DNA of 64,000 nucleotides from Nothopassalora personata (Eukaryota; Ascomycota; Dothideomycetes; Mycosphaerellales; Mycosphaerellaceae), in NCBI GenBank assembly GCA_033816765.1, contig CM066294.1:2170001-2234000 (forward strand). The letters run 5' to 3'. The position numbers were made by a program, and so were the translations under genes. A model generated the notes under the pieces. The model did not search any database, was not told the origin of the DNA, and saw only the letters and a list, made by a program, of their open reading frames with translations. Below are positions 1-11,581 of the stretch, one piece after another. Positions within the stretch are counted from its first letter, which is position 1. Each line of letters opens with the position of its first letter.

Positions 1-152
1 TACTATTATTGCTGCATTGACTTGGTAAAAAGACTGTCTGTAGCACGCCGTGACTCTCCAACCGCCACTCTATTGACCCACCGCGGCAACGGCTAGTCAA
101 AGGTCAGAGTTTTCAATACCTGGCGAGCTGCGTCTAACCAGCACTCACGAGT

Positions 153-772
153 CTAGTAGCTGTCATAGCAATCGTTATCGTACGCCTTCTGGTATTCGTA
201 CTCTGCCGTATATGGCTGACAGGTCCTGGAAAACAGTCAGGACATCCCACACGCATTTCTGACAAGCAGCTCATTCTACTCACTTTCCAGTATGATCCTT
301 GTATGCATGCCACTTCCTGCACTTGGGGAACTTCTGGCCACCCAGAGTGCAGTCATCGCAGCCATCGTTGCTGGTGACTGTGTAGCAGAACTTGGATTTG
401 TAGGCAAAGGCGTAGTTGTACTCAACCGTGTATGGATGGCAGGGCCTGGGATTGATCAATATACTTCGCCCCTATAGCCCAACTTTGATGACCTACTCTC
501 CGTTGTCGTTCGTGTATGTCTGCCAGCTGGTAACGTCGTCGTAGAGGCCAAGATCGCTCAAGACATCGACCACAATGTGGCCCACGTCATTCAACAACCC
601 GCCTACGAGTCCGTCACCGCGTGCCTGTAAGGCTGCAGCCTGCGAGGTTTAGGATGGGACATAATTGACCACAGAGTGGGGTCGCACATACATCTGCCGG
701 ACCAGTTGCTGGTATGGCCATGGCGGCGCTGGCGAAGAGCGCAAAGGCGGCGGTGATGGTCTTGTACTGCAT
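153..772 (-). CDS. Small secreted protein, 4 exons, 152 aa, duplicated C-x-PYT-x-EY module
   Basis: I built this model by splicing: exons 772-692, 639-497, 445-284 and 225-153, with introns of 52, 51 and 58 nt starting GTATGT, GTAGGT and GTGAGT and all ending CAG. The total is 459 nt, an exact multiple of three. The first 19 or so residues (MQYKTITAAFALFASAAMA) look like a signal peptide. The mature part carries a helical-looking stretch, then a segment with CHPYT-x-EYNYAFAY and, after intron 3, CQPYTAEYEYQKAY. This is an internal duplication of one module, each copy followed by further Tyr and Cys residues. The role is unknown. Size, secretion and cysteines resemble fungal effector-like or cell-surface proteins, which is inference only. 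Reading through intron 1 would give a 52-aa Cys-rich peptide, which I consider the less likely product. Confidence 0.72.
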
Positions 773-2067
773 ATTGGCGCTTGCTGCGTGCTCGAGCAGT
801 ACGGAGGGAAGACTAACGAGAATGCGCTTGCACGAGGGGCTGAGACGAACGGTATGGAGCAGGTGATCTTCACAGACGGATGGCGTTCGCATTTTTATAT
901 CTTGGTCCGCATCTTTTGACATGGGATCCGCGAACGCAGACGGCGTGCCTGTCTTCGTATCCTCTCATCAGGCCGCTTATTTGCGGTGCCGCAAAGTATA
1001 GCTGATAGCTGATGAGCTTCCAGGCTTCATCACAGTCATTGTTGTTGACGCCGCCCTGGACTCTGGACAAATCCCTTGCTGCTGGCACTGAGATCTCTTC
1101 TCATTTGGGAAGATACATTCAAAACCAGGGTCTAGGTCCAGGCATAGCCTTCTTCGAGATGTTCCCCACATGGCGGCAGGTCCAGCATTCCCATGATGGA
1201 AATCAGAATGCAATCGCGTATGCACTGTCAATGACCTGGTATAGGCATGTTCAGAGCCCTTCTACGCTATCGAATTGACGGAGTGTGTTGGATCCGACAC
1301 CAGGTCAAGTTCCAGTGTGGCGGTCAAATACGAGAATCAATTCATTCCCAGCCAAACATGCAGGGCAGAGCTGAGCAGCTTGGACGAGCCGGATCACACG
1401 GCAAGCTGTCAAATGTCCTTTAAGTTGGTAGCGTAAGCTTTGTATACAAGGATTCTTGGTCTGTCATCTGGGCCTAGATACTCGGGGGTGCAGTCCCTGA
1501 AAGTGCTCGGTGTTCCTGATGCTCATTGCTCAGGAACTGTGAGACTGAAAATGGTCGACGACAGGCCCAAGGTTGTCATGGCAAATTGTGCCACGCCTAC
1601 CAACTGCGTGAAAGTTGGAAGTACCTGATCCTCTGCGCAGATATTGCATCAAGGTCCGACAGCCTGCAATGCCCAAAAAGTCCCTCTGCGCCGAGCAAGA
1701 TTGGCTTCTTCCTGTAGACATGATACTCGACAATTAATCGTACGCGCAATATTCCTAGTGAAGCGTTCCACTGCTATTGTTGCCGCTTTGGTAGATTTTA
1801 TGCCTGTGGTCACCCCTGTCAGCGCGGTCAGGAACCATGAGCTCCTGTCATTCATCAACTAATTTTAGCGCCATTCACTCACCCGAAATGCTTTGAAGTA
1901 GCGTAACACTCTCGAGCGTAGCGCCGAGAGAGCTACCACGTGAGGATCTAGGCCTATCGCCCCGCAACCACGCGATAGCACTGTATATCCAATGCCGATG
2001 CTGCAGCAAGTAATGTGAACACACAACGAAGAGAATGAGCATGCCACTGTCTTTCCAAGAAACTCCA
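773..2067. other. Intergenic, no confident gene
   Basis: Several 60-90 codon open frames occur on both strands, for example 977-1231 minus with a few cysteines. None has a recognisable domain, and I found no splice arrangement that joins them convincingly. The stretch would contain the promoter of the secreted-protein gene that starts at 772. Confidence 0.4.
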
Positions 2068-2720
2068 TCAGTCGAGATCATCCAACGGACCTTCGAGCAT
2101 CGCTCCATCATCCTGTTCCGTCGCGTCCTTACGCTGCGACATCGACCATCCCTCCATATCCAAGCGGTCTTCGTCATCTGTGACTGCAAAGGCATCTGAT
2201 CCTGCTGCGGAGAAGAAGATCTCGTCTGTAGACCCGAGAGTGCTCTAACGATTGCTGCCTCGTGCCATCGGAGCACTGCTAGGCTGTCTTGTCTCAAGCG
2301 AGCCCTCAGGAACCAGAGATGGAGTCCGATGTAGGGTCGTCGCCTGTGTCAAAATTGTGATATACGCATGGGTAGATGCCGGATTCTGAAGAACGTCGCG
2401 TGTTGGTGCTTGACCGCCGCAACCGTTGTGACCGTGGATATTGTGCATTGTCGTGCCCAGCCATCGGATGAGGACGGCCGAGGATGCTTGACTTGCATCT
2501 GGTGGCTGAAGCGGTCTCGCCGTCTCCAGACCTTCTCTCTGTCGCAGTGTTCAGCTGCACATCGGAAGCTGTCGGGATCTCCGGTAGCAGGTTGATGCCC
2601 ATGACATTGCTTGCGGTGCCTCTCGAAATCAAAGCGTGATGCGAAGGCTTTGGCGTACTTACAATCTGGCTTATCGCATGTGTGCAGGCGGGGTCTGCAT
2701 TGCCTGATTGGTTTAGCCAT
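2068..2720 (-). pseudogene. C2H2 zinc-finger protein, frame-broken
   Basis: From an ATG at 2720 the minus strand encodes two tandem zinc-finger-like units. The first is C-x4-C-x14-H-x4-H (CDKPDC...HRKQCH). The second is C-x4-C-x13-H-x5-H (CAAEHC...HQMQVKH). This pattern fits a nucleic-acid-binding fungal C2H2 protein. After the fingers the frame must shift to continue as a Ser/Thr/Pro-rich linker (to about 2245). One in-frame TAG then interrupts it before an acidic tail ending at 2068 with TGA. Either unrecognised introns explain the breaks or the gene is decaying. I see no good splice sites that repair both breaks, so I call it a pseudogene. The finger region is the reliable part. Confidence 0.5.
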
Positions 2721-5617
2721 TTGATGGCGCGAGACCGGTGCAAGCCATGCGTGCCGCACAAACAAATAAGGTGAAGATGAACGCAGAGATGATTAAAGAG
2801 GCAGGCGAACAACGCCTTCAAGTACGTACGCACATACCTAGAGGCACCTCCCAATCGGACAGTTTAGTTGTGGGGACAAGAACAGTATGCTGTGCTGGAC
2901 AAGTTGTTCAGGCACAAAATCTTCACAGTTGTCGAAGCTTACCAGTGCAGATCGGGCGGTTTGCACTTCACTGCCGACCATGTGGGGCGGCGCTAGTGTT
3001 GCAATGGGTTTGGCAGAGCTCAGGAGCCGCCAAGCATTGAGTTGCCATGTGCCAAAGTTCGTCCCTCCACTCTGAAGACGACAATTCTCTTTCCAGCTAG
3101 TGCCATACAGTATCGCGGTTTGGCCGTGCATTGTGCAGACTTGGGGCCAGGATCCTTGAACAGAGCGGTGACGGTTTTACGTTTTTGTGCACGAGCAGCG
3201 TAAGCGATCCGGACCGTGCTGTGAAAACATCACGCAAACTATGATGGGCCTTTCCTAGAAGGAAGGCTGCAAGCTACTACGTGGCGCGCAGCGAGGAGTC
3301 AGACAGTCGATTACTTACATCGCATATACCAGTGAATGATCAGTTACGAAAGTCATCAGCAGATCACCCGCGATGATGGTCCGATTGGTTCACTTGTTAG
3401 TGATTGCGACTGACAAGGCCCGGTTCGACGAACACTTCTCGTCTAAACCATACCCATACCCACACCCATCCGCCTGCGTTGTTCTTCGTGTACAACCTTC
3501 CGGTCGATCGGCAGACAGCACGGTCGATTGCACGGAATAAGAGCTTTGACTGGGCAGCGCAATCCAGAGGCGTCGCTCGCATGCTCTTCCAAGCTGACAA
3601 GGGCGAAAGCAAACGCCCTAGGATCGTTCCATAGAACGAAAGACAGCTTCGCCGATGCCCAATGTTCAGGAAGGCAGCTGTAGCTTCTGGCCCACTCCAG
3701 ATGGCCAGATCTGCACCAGCACAGAGCGGTAAAAGCTAAGCAGAGCTATGATCGCACTAATGATTCATCGAAGCGTCGACAAAACTGCGTCGCCGCGCGT
3801 GCGCATCGTCGCGGTCGTAGAAAGCGTCGGCGTGGGCTGTTGGTGTCCCTGGGTCGCAATCGACACGTGTTCCACGAGCGTCATGTCTTCGATCACTACA
3901 GCTTTCGAACGCGCCAAACGAAAAGGTGCGCTTGTTAACAGTCGCAAATTCCCGTAATGGCGTTTGCTGGCGTGATCGGCTTGCATGTGAAGCGGAGTTC
4001 GTGTATCTCGGCCTCGCCACTTCGCGCATTCCAGACTGTTTCTTCTTTCGCCAGTGAGGGAAAACAACATGATTTATCGAGTGTCAAGTGTTTTGTGGCA
4101 ATCCGTGACGTCGCTCCAGAACGTGTCAAACAATGTGGAAGACCCAAAGCCCTCCTGAATCTCATCGATCTGTCTCGTACGACGTGTAGTTGGTACTGAC
4201 CATGTAGTACCATTCGCTGCTTGATTGTACTCGTTCGAAAGGCAATTTTCATTTTGTCAACAACACGACAGCAAACATGAACACCGCGACGCTCGAGTGC
4301 CAGGCGCTCAAGAGCTTCAATGGCTTACTGAAACGTGAAGAGCTATTATTCTAACGCCTAGGGGCTTACATAAGCATATTCTATATCCTCTCTTCTCCTG
4401 GAATGACAATAGCAAAAAAACACGATAGTAGAACAACACTTAATATGGCAGCTAAGTATCTACGCTTCTTACTAGGTCTCTAAAGTAGTCCTGTCTTACG
4501 TTCGCGCGAGTTTGGAGGTATGGCGACTACATCTAGTTGTAGGGAGATGTTTTCCTTAAGCTAAGATTTAGTAACATAACAACACAACGCTATATAGATA
4601 TCGCATTAATTATTTCTAATTTTAATATACCGATTTTAAAGCATAAGAAAGGAATAGGGTGAATGAAGCGTACAGTTTAATCAATACAACACCTCGGATT
4701 GAAGCATTCACTATCGGATGTGAGGTGGTCTGGATTAAGACAGCACGAACTCAAAGCTTGGAAAGAGAGAGCTCCGGTCCAGTCAGTCCTGTCCACGCGC
4801 CCAGGTGTTAAGATATAAAGAGAGGCAAAGTCCTTGTTATCGAGGCGACTCGCCGGCTGCGACCATGGGACTGCGATGTTCACTCGAGCCCTTCGCCTGT
4901 TCGACCTGACACTGACCAGTTCCAACGTATCCCTCAGAAACGGCCTCCCTGCGATCCGGGCATTCCTTGCGATCCCAAGTCGCGCTATGGGCATGACTGC
5001 TCTGGTACTGCATGACGAGACCCAGGCCAGTCTCCTGAAGCCATGGTCATACAGAGGACGCACACTCCATGGCCTTGTAATATCCATTATCGGGATTCAG
5101 TCCACGCCTCCCTCTTCATTGAGCCTGTTAGCCAAGTCAGGCCGCCTGCGTTGCCCCAAAGGCTTAATCACATCCCATGTCATTTCAACCTCCCTACCCG
5201 TCTCATTCCTAGGACAATCTATGCATCACGCATTACCTCTTTCAAGCGACTCCGAAGCCCGACTTCGTGTTCACCGCTGGCCGCCAGTGATAGCCTAGCA
5301 TAGGGCTGCAGTCGTCAAGCTGGGACTGTCATCCGGCTTGAGTTATAGTTGCGGAACAATCATCGGGAAGGCTTAATTTGCACAATGTGAACTCTAAAGA
5401 TAATGCATAGGCGATTGACGGTCTCAGCCTCGTCAACGATCAGCTCGGCGCGAGGATGAGAAAAGCAGTAGAAGGGCAGTGCGCAATGATGGCGGGCACG
5501 ATATGTATCGTTGAGCGGCAGGCACTGCACGGGAGACATTATACTCTGGGCACATCCTAACAAGAATGGCCCCTCAACACATCAACTTCACAACGTCACA
5601 GAAGAGACTCAACACCA
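2721..5617. other. Intergenic, no confident gene
   Basis: Open frames of 70-154 codons occur on both strands, the longest being 4834-5298 plus and 4677-5087 minus, which overlap each other. I recognise no domain, signal peptide or splice pattern. The stretch also holds an AT-rich patch, listed separately. Confidence 0.4.
4330..4670. other. AT-rich patch, possibly an old RIPed repeat remnant
   Basis: About 340 bp of markedly AT-rich sequence, with TA-rich words and no open frame, lies between GC-balanced flanks. The dinucleotide look is like the RIPed retroelements further right. I could not find LTR ends, target duplications or a coding remnant, so its origin is uncertain. Confidence 0.35.
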
Positions 5618-6302
5618 ATGAACATCATGAAGTTCACAACAACCACGCTCCTCTCCCTCACCGGCTACACTTGCGCCCGAAGCACCTTGACAGACATCGC
5701 TGGCGGCTACGGCGGCATCACCATCAGCAGCCAAGCAAGCTCCACCCTCATCCCAATTTCCATTGTCGGCTAAAGCTCACTAACTCCACTCCCCAGATAC
5801 CAAGACTGCCCGGACGGCTGTTCCTTCAACTAGATCAGCAGATTCAGCACCAAACCAGCCGTCTGCTGCTCTGGTCGAATCTTCCAAATAGACCAGGGAG
5901 GCTTCTGCGTCATCGGCGGCTCAAGCATCGCAAACACTGTAGCGGGCTACACCTCGATCGCCAGCTCGCTGGCCGCGGCTGAAAGTGGGAGCGGAAGCGC
6001 TACTAGCATTGTTGATAGCGGAGTTATCGTCTCTACGGATGCTTCGACGACGCTGACGAGCTCCGTCGGCGCGATGATGACGGGGATGTCGACTGTGGTG
6101 ACAGGGTCGGGATCTGGTGCGTGCTGGCGCTGCGGCGCTGACTGCGTCGACTGTGTCGCGCTCTACGGGTAGTAGTTCGGCTGCTGCCGCGCCAACTGGG
6201 ATGATTGGAGATGCGGTTGTTGGTGCTGTTGCAGGTGCGATGCTTTATTTTGCTAGAAAGGGTGTGAGAGAGCGTCTGTGTACGATGGTGGAGGTTGTAT
6301 GA
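5618..6302 (+). pseudogene. Secreted Ser/Ala-rich protein with C-terminal hydrophobic segment, disrupted
   Basis: An ATG at 5618 (or 5627) opens a short hydrophobic leader, MNIMKFTTTTLLSLTG. A GC-AG intron (GCAAGC...CCCCAG) may follow. Next comes a Cys-rich piece (YQDCPDGCSFN, then AVCCSGRIF and GGFCVIGGSS), then a long Ser/Thr/Gly linker, and finally an Ala/Gly hydrophobic helix near 6185-6250 followed by ARKGVRER. The layout resembles fungal extracellular Cys-rich proteins with a Ser-rich stalk and a membrane or GPI-type C-terminus. Two lesions are visible: an in-frame TAG directly after SFN, and a one-base frame change near 6115 between the linker and the hydrophobic tail. The function is unknown. 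Confidence 0.45.
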
Positions 6303-6494
6303 TAAGATAGCAAAGATAATGGATACTACCTGCGCAACTAGCTTACAGCGTAGCTTCAGAGTATAGTGATACATTACATCCTGCGATATCCTACAAGTTT
6401 AAACTGCCACCGCCATTTTGTAAACGACATACTCCTGATCTCGTCCTTGTGTACCTGGGTATCTGGGTTCCATCTAAAACAACGCTGAGTATAC

Positions 6495-7378
6495 TCACTT
6501 CCTGCACGCAATCTTGACCTGCGAACCAAAATGATTAGTGTATGTGGATGGTACTTGCGATTGGAGACGCCTTACCTCGTCTGAAATGAACTTGCCAAAC
6601 TCTGGGATAATACCAAGGATGACTTCCGCCGCAGCACCTATCTTACCGCATCCCTGTGCATTCTGGGCGATCTCAGCGCTCGTGACACTGACTTCGAGGT
6701 TGTCGGCGCGCAGGCTGCCGTCTTGGTTGTACAGGGCGAGGGTCATCTCTGATGGGACCTTGTAGGTGGTCTGCTTATCGAAGCAAAGTGCGCCCGCTTC
6801 ATTACCACCGCCATAGTTCTTGTCGCTGGATACATAGTTAGCGGACATCGCCCGACGTCCAGATTTCATATCACTCACCAGTCGCACATATAGTCGCGGA
6901 AAGCGCCACACACTGCCTTGGGATTGTCGGAGCAGCCCCCGAGACCACAATCGCGGCAATCTTTGTACACTAAGTCGTCCTGCTCTTTGTACTTCTGCAC
7001 CAGGTCCCACATCGACTTGACCAGCTGGTCGCGGACTCTCCACCCGGTAACGTTAGATACGACGCCCCACTCGCCATGCAGCTTGACACTGACTCGTAAG
7101 TCTGGGTTGTCCCCGGTCATGAGGCAGCGCAGCCGGTAGCCGTAGACGTCGTACGAGTCATCAGTCTCGATACCAGTCTCATCACCACTGGCGAAGCCCT
7201 TCTTCCAGATGGCGGCAAAGAGATCTGCAGTTCCGACTTTGACGAAGTTGTTGGAGTAGTGAAATTGGAGATAGTAAGGGAGAGCAGCGCGCTTCTCGAC
7301 TTCGTTCCGGCGCTCAGCTGGCTGAGGTGCTGCAGCCGCAAGCGGTAGCGCGGCTAGGACTGCTGGGGAGAACTTCAT
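6495..7378 (-). CDS. Secreted cysteine-containing hypothetical protein, 257 aa
   Basis: The model has exons 7378-6879, 6825-6576 and 6518-6495, with introns of 53 nt (GTGAGT, GCTAAC branch, CAG) and 57 nt (GTAAGG, ACTAAT branch, CAG). Coding length is 774 nt. The start at 7378 gives a clean signal peptide (MKFSPAVLAALPLAAAA) and a possible dibasic processing site, EKR, about 30 residues in. The mature protein has a Cys cluster (KDCRDCGLGGC, then AVCG and MCDCDK), an NVTG sequon and a C-terminal Cys (KIACRK). The second intron is a multiple of three, so its retention would also leave an open frame. I do not recognise the family. Export through the secretory pathway is inferred from the leader. 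There is no evidence for a specific activity. Confidence 0.68.
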
Positions 7379-8609
7379 ACTGGAGCCGGGTCGTGCAGCA
7401 AATAGTGCTTCAGGTTGATGAAGTGGTACGGTAAGGAGTTGAAGGAGTGAGTACTCTGCTGGATCCAAGTAATGCTTTCCAGTGGCAGGTTGGAGGCTTT
7501 CTACTCGCAGTGTTCTTCAAAGAGGACAATGCTACAACCCATTTTCAGCCCAGTTCCTGACGGTTCTTTGCCAGATTTTGCGGCAGCCAAGATCCTCACC
7601 TAGGAACGAAGGCACCACGAATGTCCCGCGGTGGATTTCTTTCATGAGGACGATCAGGTTCATCATGATTTTTCAGTCATCACTTGCCGGATTGCGTAAG
7701 AAAATTGCCAGCGAATCCGGTGTCATTGTGTAAGGCAACGTGTAGCACCAACGAAGATTTGGCGAGCATGGAGGATGGTAAACACGGCCATAAGGTCCAC
7801 ACCTAGCGCGCACGCAGACAACGTGCTTGACTAAGAGATGCCAGAGGCCTTCGCAACAGGACATGTGGTGCAGCCGTGGAATATCATTGGAGCAGGTGAT
7901 CTGCTTGTTTGTTTCAGCACACGGTCCTATACGCAGGCTAATTGTGAGACTAGTCGAGCGATTGCTTACTCATAGTATCGCCGAGATTTGTTGGCGATGG
8001 TCAACTTGGTCCTTAGCTCATATGTTTGTAAGAAAATTGGCAGCGTTTGCGCGAAGTTGTGGCGACAAGAGCCCAAACAGACGACGGCCTGGAAATTTCA
8101 AAGTTCAGAAAGCATGACAGTAACGCCGTTTAATGATTCACGATCCCTTCGGAAGCGGGGGGCTGTGGTGATTGAAGTGATCCCGATGGTGAATGAAGTC
8201 ATTGCAGACTCTTATTAATGCATGGTCCAGCGGGAGCTCCTCCGAGGTAGTTGTAAGGGTGATGGACGTGCCGAGATATTCCCACAAAGTATAGGGCTGG
8301 GCAAGGCACGTGGTAGGGTATGACAATCTAGTTGGGCGATCCTCGGTGATCGAAGAGTGAGGTAAAGTATGCCGCAAACCGTTGCTCTTACCTTCCCGTA
8401 TGCATATCATATCGGCCTTATAATTGTCACTGAAAATGCCGAATAAATCCGGAACGAGGACACTGATCCGTGCGAGCTCGTGGATGGGAATATAAAGCAC
8501 CAGATAGGGTGCAGCATGCAGACAACTAGAATGGAAACGAATATCTTTGAGGACAGGCGCTGACTTTGATATGACTCGACCCGATCTGGTGGATGATGGT
8601 ACGGTTTCG
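7379..8609. other. Intergenic, no confident gene
   Basis: Only short overlapping frames on both strands (up to 120 codons at 8138-8500 minus), without recognisable motifs. The upstream region of the secreted gene at 7378 lies here. Confidence 0.4.
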
Positions 8610-9216
8610 TCACATTACAGCGAGCGGTGGGATCGTGAAATCACGCTCAGTGCAGGTGAAATATGCTTTCAGTGCCGTCGTGGCTGTCAAGGTCAGTCTT
8701 CGCTTGCCAGTCTTCACGCCCAGCGGGGTCGATCTGAGGACGTCGTTCATGACCTCACTCAAGGAAGTCAACCCGTCTCGAGATGCTTCGGCTATACGTT
8801 TGGCAGTGCGAGGGACGGAGCCTGCTTTGGAGCTTGATAAATTCACTCTGGCAACTACGGAAGAGCCAACACGATCAACGTCGGGCAGATAGAATAAAAC
8901 ATGTTGGACGAGATTGGCGGCCTGCTCGTCCATGCTCCGAATCCATGGGCGCCACGGCTCAATATTCGGCTCGCTTGGTCGTGACTGGCCACATGAAGAA
9001 CGCTTTCGGATAGAAGAAAGTTCCAGCCTCTGCGATGATGGTGGGGTGTATGCGGAGGATCGACGGGCTTGTGGGCTTACTGATGTCATTCCTTACTCGA
9101 GGTATCGCAAGCTCATATACCATGTTTCCCAGTTCGCCCAGTAGGTCCATGAAGCCAGGTTGTGGGGTGTGGCAAGGTGTCCCAGATGGCTCGGTAGGTG
9201 TGTTCAGTGCGGGCAT
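8610..9216 (-). pseudogene. 2EXR/F-box-like protein, probably frameshifted
   Basis: From the ATG at 9216 the minus strand reads a leader and then GFMDLLGELGNMVYELAIPR. This matches the fungal F-box-like/2EXR N-terminal pattern (F-x-DLPGELRN-x-IYELA). It continues with LRIHPTIIAEAGTFFYPKAFF, typical of the same family. The frame closes at 8959, while a second frame continues plausibly with EPWRPWIRSMDEQAANLV down to 8610. A small frameshift near 8975 therefore best explains the pair. Intact relatives are usually a single exon of 200-300 residues. Substrate-adaptor function is only a family-level guess. Confidence 0.5.
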
Positions 9217-9665
9217 GCTAACGACTGATGAGTAAACGATTGCTTCAGCACAGTTGTCGCCTGCCTTCTGGACTTGGGTCGTATCTTCAGCTGGTATCGC
9301 TAGATTTCGGTGCAGTCGGTTCGATCAAAACATGTTTCGGATCAGGTGTATATTGTCGTTCCGTGTGCTTTGTTTAGATAAGTATGCGAGCAGGAAAGGA
9401 AAAAAGAATGGGCGGAAAAGTCTTCTGGTCGATTGTGTCCTCAGGTTTTCCCGTGACGCTTAGCATGCTCAATTGGCCTCAAGCATGTTCGGTGACGAGC
9501 CATACAGCCAATCACCTCGTGAGACCGCAACGACCAAACCCCAGCTCTGTCTCGCAGGTTCCCTTCATCCAAGAGAACACGCGCAGTACATTCATGCAGT
9601 AGCATCAAACCTCCTGACAGCTTCATGTCTTCAAGGGAGTCTTGGTGGCCAATCACTCATGTCTA
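9217..9665. other. Intergenic, nothing recognised
   Basis: Short frames of about 70 codons only. It separates the 2EXR-like pseudogene from the 3' end of the membrane-protein gene that stops at 9666. Confidence 0.4.
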
Positions 9666-10302
9666 CTATCGGCGGTAATGCACCGGCAGCGGTAGCGGTA
9701 CCTGTATCGCTGGGATTTGCTCGATCCTTGACATCGAAGTGGTCTTCAGGTCGACATCCGACGGGTCGAAATAGGCCGCAGGAGATAATCCCGGGGGCAT
9801 TGGCGAGGACTGCGTGGTAGAAGACAGTAATTTCGAGCTGCTCTGCAGTGGCTTGTGAACGACGGTGTCAGGTGTGCGCGATGTCGAAGCTGATGCTTGA
9901 GAAGAGTATCGTTAGCGTGTGCGCAAGAAGACAAATTGAGACACGTGGATAGGACTTACCTGAGTTGCACTGCAAGCCCGGTGAACACCAGTAGAAAGTA
10001 CCCAGACTGTAGGTGTTGCGCGAATCCCCTACACCTGTCTCGAGCGCGGCACAGTCTTGCAAGACCGCGATATCGGTAACTCCACCCTGATGATCTGGTT
10101 GAGCCTCAAGTCTAGAGCTGGGAGATCGCAGAGAGGTCGTGGCGGCGAAGCACAAGTATATGTAGAAAAGGGCTAGCGATGTTGTCAGCCAAGTGATGTA
10201 CAATGGCATTGTCTCTCGAGTCGCAGTAACAGCGAGTAGAGTGGCAGAGCAGATGGTCGACAGCGCGCTAGCTGCTAGGAATCCACTGAGTCGGCGGATC
10301 AT
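9666..10302 (-). CDS. Small two-helix membrane protein, hypothetical, 190 aa
   Basis: Exon 1 runs 10302-9960 and exon 2 9895-9666. The 64-nt intron starts GTAAGT, has a GCTAAC branch site and ends TCAAG. Coding length is 573 nt. The protein has two hydrophobic segments (about residues 6-27 and 36-56), a short polar region, and then a Cys-containing stretch around TFYWCSPGLQCNS. The downstream exon is Ser/Pro-rich and ends LPVHYRR. No family is recognised. The intron signals and the open 76-codon second exon are the main support for this being a real gene. It could be a plasma- or organelle-membrane protein. Confidence 0.6.
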
Positions 10303-11400
10303 CGTGGGCTTCGTGATCTTAACCTGCGTCTGCGATGTCGTGATCGCCAGGGAATGTTGTTCGAAGGAGAAAAGCAATGGGGTATACACTGATGCTGGCC
10401 TGCTGAATAGATCGTGCCTTTTAGTGCACACATTTTACATAGGATCTGCCGCATCCATTATTCACTCGCCCTTCCCACAAGATATTCACTCGAGGTTCGT
10501 CAAGCACATCTCGGAGCGCTTTGCGCGTCTCCCGCTCATCTCGAGTTCCGGCCTGCTGGGCACCATCCTGCTACGGTTGGGAAGTCCATCGTGGGTGGTC
10601 TTTCCAAGCAGATCGGGAACTCTTGTGACAGGCCGGGCTCGTCGGCTGCTCAACGAGAAGATGATTGTTGGACATTTGGTTCTCTATCCAATGCTGTCAC
10701 CTTTTGTGACTACAACAATTTGGGCGAATCCTACGTCAGCTGCTAACACCGCTTGATGGCACACTGTGCGCTTGCTCCACGATCTGGTGGCACGCCTGTA
10801 GAGAGCGCACAGTCGCCATGGTTCAGGACAACCTTCACAACCTTCCCTTGTACCGGAACCACAAAAGCGATAGAAAGAGCATTGGCATTAGAGCATGAGG
10901 ACATGGGCAGCACAACATTGATGGGCGGAGCGGGAATTGACATTGACATTGTCTCATTGGAGACAAGAGACGTTACAAGTGCAGTGCAACCGTTTGAAGA
11001 CGTTTTTAACGAACATCTGAAGAGCAGCATTATTAGACGTGATTGGCAAGCGCGAAAGGCAGCGACAACAAAGCCGCAGAGGCACCATTCTCGCATGTTC
11101 CTGGCCAGTCGATTGTGCTCATCTTACAGCACGCTTGAATGCATTATTATTAGTGTGATCCACTATGTGCTTACAAGCAATTCCGTCCTACCGCGCAGCC
11201 ATTGACGGTTTGTCTCAATTCAATTCAGCATGGACCCCACTGCTTGCAAATATATTGCCATTGTGCGACTCGCAAGTGAGAAGACTTGGCTGGACTCAAT
11301 CTCTTGCCATCTTCAGGACGACCCGCGTCGAGGACCTCGAGCTGCGCCTTCCGTAATACTTGAAACGAAACCTTCGCCATGACCCGCGCCATCTTGCCTC
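10303..11400. other. Intergenic up to the retrotransposon nest
   Basis: A 150-codon frame (10753-11205 plus) and its antisense shadow are the only sizeable frames, and neither has a recognisable domain. The last five bases before the nest, TCCTA at 11401-11405, are the left target duplication of element C. Confidence 0.4.
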
Positions 11401-11405
11401 TCCTA

Positions 11406-11581
11406 TGTTGTAAATAGGTATTTGACGAGTACAAGCTTCCAGATTGAAACGATAGGGTGGATCAGTAACCCTTATGAATTGCCACAAGGTGTGAGACTAT
11501 CTAGCTACAGAAAACAGTGTAATATAGTGTGTGTATACTAAGTCCTGACTAATATAGACCTTAGTTACCTGATTTACAACA
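11406..11581 (-). repeat. Element C 3' LTR
   Basis: 176 bp, starting TGTTGTAAAT and ending ATTTACAACA. It is followed by a CTCCCCCTTT run, which on the minus strand is a purine-rich tract directly upstream of the LTR. This identifies the left copy as the 3' LTR. Confidence 0.9.

Noticed and set aside
614..772. A 52-residue Cys-rich secreted peptide (unspliced reading of the first gene)
   Set aside because: The Cys-rich end lies in a 52-nt intron with GTATGT donor and CAG acceptor. Splicing gives a longer protein that joins three more exons in frame.
4677..5298. A 136-codon minus frame and a 154-codon plus frame as genes
   Set aside because: They overlap one another, and neither has a recognisable domain, leader or introns. 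I could not choose between them.
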